Part shown: positions 1 through 5,288 of the stretch, piece after piece
How positions within the stretch are numbered: position 1 is the stretch's first letter
Layout: every line of letters starts with the position of its first letter
From: Candidatus Anoxychlamydiales bacterium
Lineage (GTDB): Bacteria > Chlamydiota > Chlamydiia > Chlamydiales > SM23-39
Length of the DNA stretch: 5,288 nucleotides
Reading direction: 5' to 3'
Assembly: GCA_011064865.1 (NCBI GenBank)
Contig: JAAKFX010000105.1
Coordinates: forward strand, 1-5,288
The notes under the pieces: generated by a model
Told to the model about the DNA's origin: nothing
Databases searched by the model: none
The model's input: only the letters and a program-made list of their open reading frames with translations
Program-made: the position numbers and the translations under genes

Positions 1-247
1 GATTATAAACAGCGACAGATATTGTTCTTTTAGCATTTTCTTGACCAATTATATAATCATCTAATTTGTGTTTGGTCTCTTTTGGTTTTAAAATGGTCAG
101 TTCATGCTTAGTAGTCTTTTTTTCGATAATATTTAAACAAAGGCCAATACATTTATCACAAATAAAAGCATTAGGTCCAGAGACTAGTTTTTCAACTTGA
201 TCTTCTTCTCTTCCACAAAAAGAGCATTGAGTAGCGTTTTTTTTCAT
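1..247 (-). CDS. clpX: ATP-dependent Clp protease ATP-binding subunit ClpX (N-terminal part, cut by window edge)
   Basis: ClpX is the cytoplasmic AAA+ unfoldase that recognises tagged or damaged proteins and threads them into the ClpP chamber. The first 82 codons are present. Residues 8-37 form the zinc-binding domain, with Cys8 and Cys11 in CSFC and Cys30 and Cys33 in ICDKC, the four-cysteine pattern of the family. Residues 60-82 carry the entry to the AAA+ domain (LDDYIIGQENAKR, then SVAVYN), which normally precedes Walker A by a short stretch. The Walker motifs lie beyond the left edge. The ATG at 245-247 is chosen because it puts the zinc finger at the usual distance from the N-terminus. 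No strong Shine-Dalgarno precedes it. The start lies only 5 bases after the clpP stop, so translation is probably coupled. Identification is secure. Incomplete only because the window ends. Confidence 0.96.
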   Translation of the reverse strand, partial: MKKNATQCSFCGREEDQVEKLVSGPNAFICDKCIGLCLNIIEKKTTKHELTILKPKETKHKLDDYIIGQENAKRTISVAVYN

Positions 248-252
248 ATTTT

Positions 253-867
253 TTATCTTTGAGGTTTTGCTATTTTATCTATTAATCCATAATTTAGAGC
301 ATCTTCAGCACTCATATAAAAATCTCTTTCGCACTCTTCTAAGATTTTTTCTATTTTTTGTCCGGTTTTTTCACTTAAAATGTTAGCTAAAACTTTTTTT
401 AGATGTAAAATTTCATTTGCTTGCAGTTTAATGTCTTCTGCAGCTCCGCCGATACCACCATATGGTTGGTGCAGCATAATTCTAGAATTTGGAAGTGCAT
501 ATCTTTTGCCTTTTGTCCCAGCTGTTAAAAGTAGTGCTCCCATAGAAGCAGCGAGGCCTATGCAGTATGTATTGATATCACATCCTAAAAAGTGCATTGT
601 GTCATAAATCGCGAGTCCTGAGGTAATATGTCCTCCCGGAGAATTTATGTATAGGCTGATATCTTTTTTTGCATCTTCCATTTTTAAAAAAAGTAGCTGT
701 GCAATTACAACGTTTGCAACTTGATCATTTATCTCTGTTCCAATAAAAATAATACGATCTTTTAAAAGACGAGAAAAAATATCCATCGAACGCTCTCCAC
801 GTCCTGTATCTTCAATAACATATGGAGTTAGAGAATCTTCTATATCTGCATAATTTAAATTGCTCAT
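253..867 (-). CDS. clpP: ATP-dependent Clp protease proteolytic subunit ClpP (chlamydial ClpP2 type by position)
   Basis: Serine protease subunit that assembles into a double heptameric chamber and degrades proteins unfolded by ClpX or ClpC. The 204-residue product is of normal family length. The catalytic triad appears intact: Ser108 in GLAASMGA, His133 in MLHQP and Asp182 in ERDFYM. The SPGG loop at 76-79 and the RGER segment near residue 25, just after the N-terminal gate, are also typical. The ATG at 865-867 is preceded, after 7 bases, by AAGAGG (875-880), a good ribosome binding site. It lies between tig and clpX, spaced 32 and 5 bases from them. In Chlamydia this position is held by ClpP2, which is known to form a mixed complex with a separately encoded ClpP1. 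Assigning the paralogue here rests on synteny, not on a diagnostic residue. Confidence 0.97.
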   Translation of the reverse strand: MSNLNYADIEDSLTPYVIEDTGRGERSMDIFSRLLKDRIIFIGTEINDQVANVVIAQLLFLKMEDAKKDISLYINSPGGHITSGLAIYDTMHFLGCDINTYCIGLAASMGALLLTAGTKGKRYALPNSRIMLHQPYGGIGGAAEDIKLQANEILHLKKVLANILSEKTGQKIEKILEECERDFYMSAEDALNYGLIDKIAKPQR

Positions 868-899
868 TATTTTGCCTCTTAGTTTTTTTTATATTTTTA

Positions 900-2189
900 T
901 CAGGTTTTGGCTGATTGATCAAGTATATAATCTTCAGCTTTATTAAGTACTAACTGAGATAGAGCAAGTGCATAAACAGTTTTTGGGATATTTTTAGGAT
1001 CAGGTTTCTGACCAGTTTCTTTATATAATATAAATAGAGCTCTTTGCATAATTTCATCATCTGATATTTTTATATCAAAATCTGCAACAATTTTTTTGGA
1101 AAGATAAAAAATTCTTATAGCTTCTTCAGAGTAGTGTAAAAGATTTTTTTCAAACTCTTTTTTCTCTTTGTCTGACATCTTTTCATAGCTTTTTATAAAT
1201 TCAGGGTTTTTTAAATAAGAATCTTTTCGAGAATCAAATTCATTTTTAATTAAAGATGCAGGTACATCAAACTTATAGGTTTTTAATAAAAATTCATGAA
1301 CTTTTTTTCTGTTGTCTACATTGTGTTTTGATTGTTTTTGTTCTAAAAGCATCTTTTTTAAAGTCTCATGCATCTCTTCTAAACTTTTAGCGCCAACTTT
1401 TTTTGCAAACTCTTCATCTACTTTAGGCAATGTTGCTTCTTCAATTTTTTTAATTGTAACTAAAACCTTTTTCGGCTCAAATGCAGCTTTTTCTTCCGCG
1501 CTTGCTTTTTCATCAGGTTTTGATGTTCCTTCTAGAGTATCTTGTGATTTATTACCAATAACTAGCTCTTTCATCCAAGTAGCCATACCGCTGTTAGATA
1601 CTTCAAAGCGAGTATCAGAAAATACTCTTTGAGGAGATTCTCCATCTATTGAATCTAAATCGATGATTATATAATCATTTTCTTTAATCGGACGCTCTAC
1701 CTCTTTCCAATTAGCATGAAAAAATCGCATCTGACGAATAGCTTCATCAATCTCTTTTTTTGTAACTTCTATTTTCTTGTCTTTTTCGCTTTTAAAAGCT
1801 TTTGGATCTATTTTTGGAACTTCAGGCTCTGTCTCATATGTATATTGAAGTGATGCACTGCTTTCTAAAGAATATTTTAAAATTTTAAAAATTATTTTTG
1901 TGCCTTGCGTTAGTTTTGGCAATTTTTCTTTTTCATGCGCTTTAATAAATGAGATGTCAGCTAGCTTTTTTTCTAATTTTTCTTTAAAAAGTTCTGGATG
2001 CTTTTTTAAGATCATTGCATCTGGCGCTTTTCCTTTTCTAAATCCCGGCAGGGTCACATCTTTTTTTAGATCTTTTAGAGCTTGTTTTTCAGCTTCTTTA
2101 ACAATAGAATTAGGCACTTCAACTTCTAGCTGAATTTGACAATTTGTTTTTTTTTCAACCTTTATCTTTATATCGTCTTTTGCAATCAC
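900..2189 (-). CDS. tig: Trigger factor, ribosome-associated chaperone
   Basis: Trigger factor docks beside the ribosome exit tunnel and shields nascent chains. At 429 residues it matches the E. coli protein (432). The N-terminal ribosome-binding domain (about 1-125) carries the docking signature GFRKGKAP at 49-56. Residues about 150-250 occupy the place of the FKBP-type prolyl isomerase domain. The C-terminal arms and chaperone cradle start near 254 (LPKVDEEFAKKVG) and are rich in charged helices. The isomerase domain is poorly conserved: the usual IPGF stretch reads ATWM (203-206), so isomerase activity is doubtful while chaperone function should remain. The start is GTG at 2187-2189, supported by AAGGA 7 bases upstream; no ATG lies near. 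It sits 27 bases after tRNA-Gly and is followed by clpP and clpX in apparent operon order. Confidence 0.95.
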   Translation of the reverse strand: MIAKDDIKIKVEKKTNCQIQLEVEVPNSIVKEAEKQALKDLKKDVTLPGFRKGKAPDAMILKKHPELFKEKLEKKLADISFIKAHEKEKLPKLTQGTKIIFKILKYSLESSASLQYTYETEPEVPKIDPKAFKSEKDKKIEVTKKEIDEAIRQMRFFHANWKEVERPIKENDYIIIDLDSIDGESPQRVFSDTRFEVSNSGMATWMKELVIGNKSQDTLEGTSKPDEKASAEEKAAFEPKKVLVTIKKIEEATLPKVDEEFAKKVGAKSLEEMHETLKKMLLEQKQSKHNVDNRKKVHEFLLKTYKFDVPASLIKNEFDSRKDSYLKNPEFIKSYEKMSDKEKKEFEKNLLHYSEEAIRIFYLSKKIVADFDIKISDDEIMQRALFILYKETGQKPDPKNIPKTVYALALSQLVLNKAEDYILDQSAKT

Positions 2190-2196
2190 AAAAAAA

Positions 2197-2201
2197 TCCT
2201 T
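2197..2201 (-). promoter_or_regulatory. Ribosome binding site that fixes the GTG start of tig
   Basis: On the minus strand AAGGA stands 7 bases before GTG at 2187-2189, the spacers being all T. This is the only well-placed start signal near the N-terminus, because the first internal methionine of the frame lies far inside the protein. It supports a GTG start, with the chain beginning MIAKDDIK. Confidence 0.75.
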
Positions 2202-2216
2202 AAATAATTTGTTAAA

Positions 2217-2288
2217 AGCGGGTGATGAGGTTCGAACTCACGACCCTCACGTTGGCAACGTGATGCTCTACCACTGAGCTACACCCGC
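2217..2288 (-). tRNA. tRNA-Gly (anticodon GCC)
   Basis: A full cloverleaf reads on the minus strand. The acceptor stem pairs GCGGGTG (2282-2288) with CACCCGC (2218-2224) perfectly, followed by discriminator T at 2217. The D arm contains AGCTCAGTGGTAGAGC. The anticodon stem TCACG/CGTGA closes loop TTGCCAA, placing anticodon GCC at 2254-2256. The T arm holds the usual GTTCGAA. The 72-base length and U discriminator fit glycine tRNAs that read GGC and GGU. The 3' CCA is not encoded (TTT follows), so it must be added enzymatically. A strong promoter lies just upstream, and tig begins 27 bases downstream with no terminator between, so the tRNA is probably cut from the leader of the tig mRNA. Confidence 0.97.
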
Positions 2289-2304
2289 GAAAAAAGTATC
2301 TATA

Positions 2305-2333
2305 AATATAGTTTTTTTTCAGATTTTCATCAA
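2305..2333 (-). promoter_or_regulatory. Sigma-70-type promoter for tRNA-Gly and the tig-clpP-clpX operon
   Basis: On the minus strand the -35 hexamer TTGATG (2328-2333) and -10 hexamer TATATT (2305-2310) are separated by exactly 17 bases, including an A tract. Transcription would begin near 2297-2299, leaving about 10 bases before the tRNA 5' end at 2288. Both hexamers are close to consensus and the geometry is ideal. In Chlamydiota the matching factor would be sigma-66. I found no promoter signal this good within the gaps between tRNA, tig, clpP and clpX, which suggests it drives the whole set. Confidence 0.65.
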
Positions 2334-2392
2334 GTTGATTAGATTAATTCTTTTTTTTTAACAATTTATTAACACAAATTTTGTTTAAAACT

Positions 2393-2405
2393 ACTTCTGA
2401 GAAGT
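2393..2405. repeat. Short perfect palindrome in the divergent intergenic region
   Basis: ACTTCTGAGAAGT has two 6-base arms (ACTTCT and AGAAGT) around a central G, and TTTTT follows on the plus strand. The position, between the two divergent transcription units, could suit an operator. Read as RNA on the plus strand it would make a small hairpin with a U tract, but no plus-strand gene ends here. In such AT-rich DNA a 6-base-arm palindrome may be chance. Function unknown. Confidence 0.3.
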
Positions 2406-2443
2406 TTTTTAGCTTTAGTTTAAGATTTATAAAAATTTTTTGA

Positions 2444-2472
2444 TTGATATGGTTTCAAAAAAAGAGTAAAAC
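2444..2472 (+). promoter_or_regulatory. Candidate promoter of the SNF2 gene
   Basis: TTGATA (2444-2449, five of six consensus bases) is followed after 17 bases by TAAAAC (2467-2472, four of six). Transcription would start near 2479, giving a leader of about 37 bases before the SNF2 ATG at 2516. The -10 element is weak and the region is so AT-rich that other placements are possible, so this is tentative. Confidence 0.35.
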
Positions 2473-2489
2473 TAAAAAAGGTACATTAT

Positions 2490-2522
2490 ATGAATTTTAA
2501 ACTCAAATATAAATTATGTTAA
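2490..2522 (+). CDS. Possible ten-codon leader peptide overlapping the SNF2 start
   Basis: The frame MNFKLKYKLC begins at ATG 2490-2492, 8 bases after AAAGG (2477-2481), a better start signal than the SNF2 gene itself has. Its TAA stop (2520-2522) overlaps the first codons of the SNF2 frame, whose ATG is at 2516-2518. This is the geometry expected for translational coupling: ribosomes ending the short frame could restart on the nearby ATG. Against it, the candidate promoter at 2444-2472 would start transcription at about the AAAGG, and a ten-codon frame can arise by chance. No known peptide is recognised. Confidence 0.2.
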   Translation: MNFKLKYKLC

Positions 2523-5288
2523 ATTTTAGAAAGTTAAAGCAAGATTTTTCTTCAATGTTACTTCAAGAAGGAAAAGCTCTTCATGATCAAAAAAAAGTCA
2601 TCAGTGCGAAAATCTTAAGACTAGATGAAGATACGATCAAATTTTATGCTAAAGTTATGGGCGGTTATGAAAACACCTATGAGAGTGAAATTGAGATCGA
2701 TAGATTTGAATCAGAGACGGTACATTCAAATTGTGATTGTAGATATAGATTTGATTGTCACCATATCGCAGCTCTGGTTTTTTATTTAGAAGAGAATTTA
2801 GATTCTATTTTAGTAAGCTTTTCAAAAGAAAAAAATTTAGATAAAATAAAAGGATTTGATAAAGCTCTTTTAGCAACAATAAATGCTGCTAAATCTAAAG
2901 AAGAAAAAAGAAAAGATGCAAATCTACAAAAACAGATAACTCATGAGTATGTAAATTCTGCAGATACTCTGTCCTCTTCTTTATTTTTTCTACCAGAAGA
3001 AGAAAATAAAATTACAAAATCTGAACTTGCTTTCATTTTTAATCCTGTATCTATTGAAAAAAAACAAAAATTTGTGGATTTTACTTTAGCACTTAGAATT
3101 CCATCGAGATCAAAACCTCTCAATATTCCAAATATTAAATGTTTTTTAGATGCTCTTAGATTCGAAGAAAAAATTAAAATCAATTCTAAAACATACTATT
3201 TTAAATTGAGTTTATTTAATGAGGTAGAAAATTATATCATTAAAACTTTGATATCATCTGCTAGATTTAATGAAAATTTAAACAATGAAAGAGCTCAAAG
3301 AGTCGCTAAAATTGATATACAAACATTTGGAGATCTACTCTCTAAAATTCATGAAATAGAGATGCAAAATAATAAATCTAAAAGTTTATATGATCCATCT
3401 GAAGATCTGCCTGTTTTACCCTCAGTTTTCTGTTTGAACTTAGAAAACCCACTTAGTTATTCTTTTGCAGCTACATTTATAAGATTTGATCTGAAATATT
3501 TAAAGCCTCCTACTTCAAAAATTTTACTTCATCCAAATTTTGTAGTGGATCAAAATGCAATAGATATTAGCGAAGCTAGGATTTTTGATTGCGCAAAACC
3601 GGGACTTTTACATCAAAATGTATATTATAAATTTCCAAATCATATTAAAAGAGAACATTTAAAAAGTTTAGATTCAATTCGGAATATGGCTATTCCAGAG
3701 CCGTTGTTTGGAACTTTTGTAGAAAATTCCTTGCCTGAGCTTAAAAGATTTTCAGAAGTTGCAAATTTAGATGTTATCGAAAAGTTTGTAACGCTTCCAT
3801 TTGCATCGAATATAAAAGCCAGGTGTGAGCTCTCTTATTTAGATGGAGAGTTAGAAGCAACTCTACATTTTGTCTATGATGACATAGAAGTAAAAGCAAG
3901 CTCTAATCAATTAGATTATGAGAGTATTTCAAAATTTATCACAAAAGAGGGGATACTAGCTAGAGATCTCGTCAAAGAGAGAAATATTATAAATGATCTT
4001 TTTCAAGATTTTTTATTCAATACAGATACAGGAACATATATATCAAAATCTGAGAAAAAAATTGTTGAATTTATGACAGAAACTATTCCTAATCATCAAC
4101 AAACTGTTGAATTTGAATGTCCTCAAAATCTTTTAGATCAATTCATTTATGATCAGACTAAGTTTACTTTAGAGTTAGATGTATCTAAATCAGCAGGTTT
4201 TTATTTAGCTGATTTGAAAGTAGATGGTGATTTAAATGGTGTAAAATTTGATCTTTTATGGGAATGCGTTGCAGTTGGAAGAGCTTTTATTGAACTAAAT
4301 CATATCAAAAGACATGCTAGTTCAAACTCTCGTTTTTCTAAAATTTTAGTTTTAGATTTAGAAAAACTATCTAAAATTATTCAAATTTTCGATGAGATCG
4401 GCATAAAAAAAATAGTAGATCATAAAGAGGATAGACCTCTTTGGAGTTTAGTTGGAATCGAAGATTCTATTTTTGAAAACCTTCCTATCAAATTTAAGAT
4501 GAGTGAAAAACTTCAAAAAATAAGATTGGAGATGTTATCTGAAAATATTTCAAAACCATCGCCTATTCCAAAATCGATTAAAGCTAACTTAAGAAAGTAT
4601 CAAGAAGAAGGTATCAATTGGCTAGAAAAGCTTCGCAAAATGCATCTAAATGGTGTGCTCGCTGATGATATGGGCCTTGGAAAAACTCTTCAAGCAATCG
4701 TAGCAATTGAACAAAATCAAGCTAAAGCAATGGAGCCATCGATTGTTGTTTGTCCAACTTCTCTTTTATATAATTGGCAAGAGGAGATAAATAAATTTAG
4801 TCCTAAAACAAATGCAGTTGTTATTGATGGCACTCCAAATCAAAGAAAAAAAACAATCTCTAAAATCGACAAAAACGATATAATTATAACTTCATATACA
4901 TTGATTCAAAAAGATATCGAGCTTTATAAAGAAATAACTTTTTCATATGCGATTTTAGATGAAGCTCAACACATAAAAAATAGACAGACTAGAAATGCTA
5001 AGTCTGTAAAACTCTTGAATGCCACTCATAAAATGATTCTAACCGGAACTCCAATCGAAAATTCTTTAGATGAGCTATGGTCGCTTTTGGACTTTTTAAT
5101 GCCAGGGTTTTTATCTACCTATGATAGATTTACAGAAAGATATATTCGATCTAGCAATCAAACTCATGTTAAAAATATAGAGTATTTAAAAAGAAAAGTA
5201 TCTCCATTTATTTTAAGAAGAATGAAAGAGGATGTCTTAAAAGAATTGCCTCCAGTATCTGAGATTGTATATCACTGTAAATTAACAG
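2516..5288 (+). CDS. SWIM zinc-finger SNF2-family DNA-dependent ATPase/helicase (C-terminus cut by window edge)
   Basis: Predicted nucleic-acid-dependent ATPase of the SWI/SNF2 superfamily, likely a DNA translocase or protein-DNA remodeller; the substrate is unknown. The frame stays open for 924 codons to the edge. A SWIM zinc finger (CxC-x5-CxH) is formed by Cys73, Cys75, Cys81 and His83. Residues of about 150-650 match the place of the bacterial SNF2-associated region, with few landmarks. The first RecA lobe follows: LRKYQEEGINWL (692-703), Walker A DDMGLGKT (717-724), motif Ia CPTSLLYNW (746-754), Walker B DEAQ (815-818), motif III TGTPIEN (843-849) and the FILRR...DV...LP signature (898-912). 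The second lobe, motifs IV-VI, is beyond the window. ATG 2516 is chosen because an in-frame TAA lies at 2510-2512; it lacks a Shine-Dalgarno. ATG 2555 is a possible alternative. Chlamydial genomes carry such a gene beside tig. Confidence 0.95.
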   Translation, partial: MLNFRKLKQDFSSMLLQEGKALHDQKKVISAKILRLDEDTIKFYAKVMGGYENTYESEIEIDRFESETVHSNCDCRYRFDCHHIAALVFYLEENLDSILVSFSKEKNLDKIKGFDKALLATINAAKSKEEKRKDANLQKQITHEYVNSADTLSSSLFFLPEEENKITKSELAFIFNPVSIEKKQKFVDFTLALRIPSRSKPLNIPNIKCFLDALRFEEKIKINSKTYYFKLSLFNEVENYIIKTLISSARFNENLNNERAQRVAKIDIQTFGDLLSKIHEIEMQNNKSKSLYDPSEDLPVLPSVFCLNLENPLSYSFAATFIRFDLKYLKPPTSKILLHPNFVVDQNAIDISEARIFDCAKPGLLHQNVYYKFPNHIKREHLKSLDSIRNMAIPEPLFGTFVENSLPELKRFSEVANLDVIEKFVTLPFASNIKARCELSYLDGELEATLHFVYDDIEVKASSNQLDYESISKFITKEGILARDLVKERNIINDLFQDFLFNTDTGTYISKSEKKIVEFMTETIPNHQQTVEFECPQNLLDQFIYDQTKFTLELDVSKSAGFYLADLKVDGDLNGVKFDLLWECVAVGRAFIELNHIKRHASSNSRFSKILVLDLEKLSKIIQIFDEIGIKKIVDHKEDRPLWSLVGIEDSIFENLPIKFKMSEKLQKIRLEMLSENISKPSPIPKSIKANLRKYQEEGINWLEKLRKMHLNGVLADDMGLGKTLQAIVAIEQNQAKAMEPSIVVCPTSLLYNWQEEINKFSPKTNAVVIDGTPNQRKKTISKIDKNDIIITSYTLIQKDIELYKEITFSYAILDEAQHIKNRQTRNAKSVKLLNATHKMILTGTPIENSLDELWSLLDFLMPGFLSTYDRFTERYIRSSNQTHVKNIEYLKRKVSPFILRRMKEDVLKELPPVSEIVYHCKLT

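Noticed and set aside
380..607. Plus-strand open frame of 75 codons
   Set aside because: It lies wholly antisense to clpP, whose catalytic residues and length are intact, and its product resembles no protein family I know.
1312..1632. Plus-strand open frame of 106 codons
   Set aside because: It is antisense to tig. Its Ser/Phe-rich product is what the complement of a Lys/Glu-rich gene gives.
1900..2133. Plus-strand open frame of 77 codons
   Set aside because: It is antisense to the trigger factor ribosome-binding domain and has no ribosome binding site or recognisable motif.
2190..2216. Possible terminator after the tRNA
   Set aside because: The T-rich stretch on the minus strand has no GC-containing hairpin before it, and the tig ribosome binding site lies inside it.
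2436..2462. Inverted repeat TTTTTTGA / TCAAAAAA with an 11-base spacer
   Set aside because: The arms are nearly all A/T runs in very AT-rich DNA, so the repeat is expected by chance and would form a weak hairpin; it also overlaps the candidate promoter.
2941..3183. Minus-strand open frame of 80 codons
   Set aside because: It lies inside the SNF2 gene on the opposite strand; the SNF2 frame is continuous through it.

Overview
The window looks like chromosome from a bacterium of the phylum Chlamydiota, probably an AT-rich (by eye roughly 30% GC) environmental or symbiotic member and not Chlamydia itself. The main clue is gene order. Reading leftward are tRNA-Gly, tig (trigger factor), clpP and clpX. 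Reading rightward, divergently, is a SWIM/SNF2-family ATPase. From memory this matches the Chlamydia trachomatis block clpX-clpP2-tig-SNF2 helicase-mreB (CT705 to CT709). If so, mreB should lie just past the right edge. The genus cannot be fixed from the sequence alone.

Left half, minus strand (positions 2333 down to 1): a good sigma-70-type promoter (TTGATG, 17 bases, TATATT) sits about 10 bases before a tRNA-Gly with anticodon GCC. The tRNA is followed after 27 bases by tig (GTG start, clear Shine-Dalgarno), after 32 bases by clpP, and after 5 bases by clpX, which runs off the left edge. I see no terminator in any of these gaps, so the tRNA and the three proteostasis genes plausibly form one transcript. 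Trigger factor folds nascent chains at the ribosome. ClpP is the protease chamber and ClpX the unfoldase that feeds it.

Middle (2289 to 2515): a 227-base divergent intergenic region holding the leftward promoter, a small perfect palindrome, a weaker candidate promoter for the rightward gene, and a tiny ten-codon reading frame whose stop overlaps the start of the SNF2 gene.

Right half, plus strand (2516 to the end): 924 codons of one uninterrupted gene encoding an N-terminal SWIM zinc finger, a long SNF2-associated middle region and the first RecA-like lobe of a SNF2 ATPase. The gene is cut by the right edge before the second lobe.

I found no mobile element, CRISPR array or clearly new system. 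The points most worth a second look are the tRNA-led proteostasis operon, the degenerate FKBP-type domain of trigger factor, and the overlapping leader frame before the SNF2 gene.
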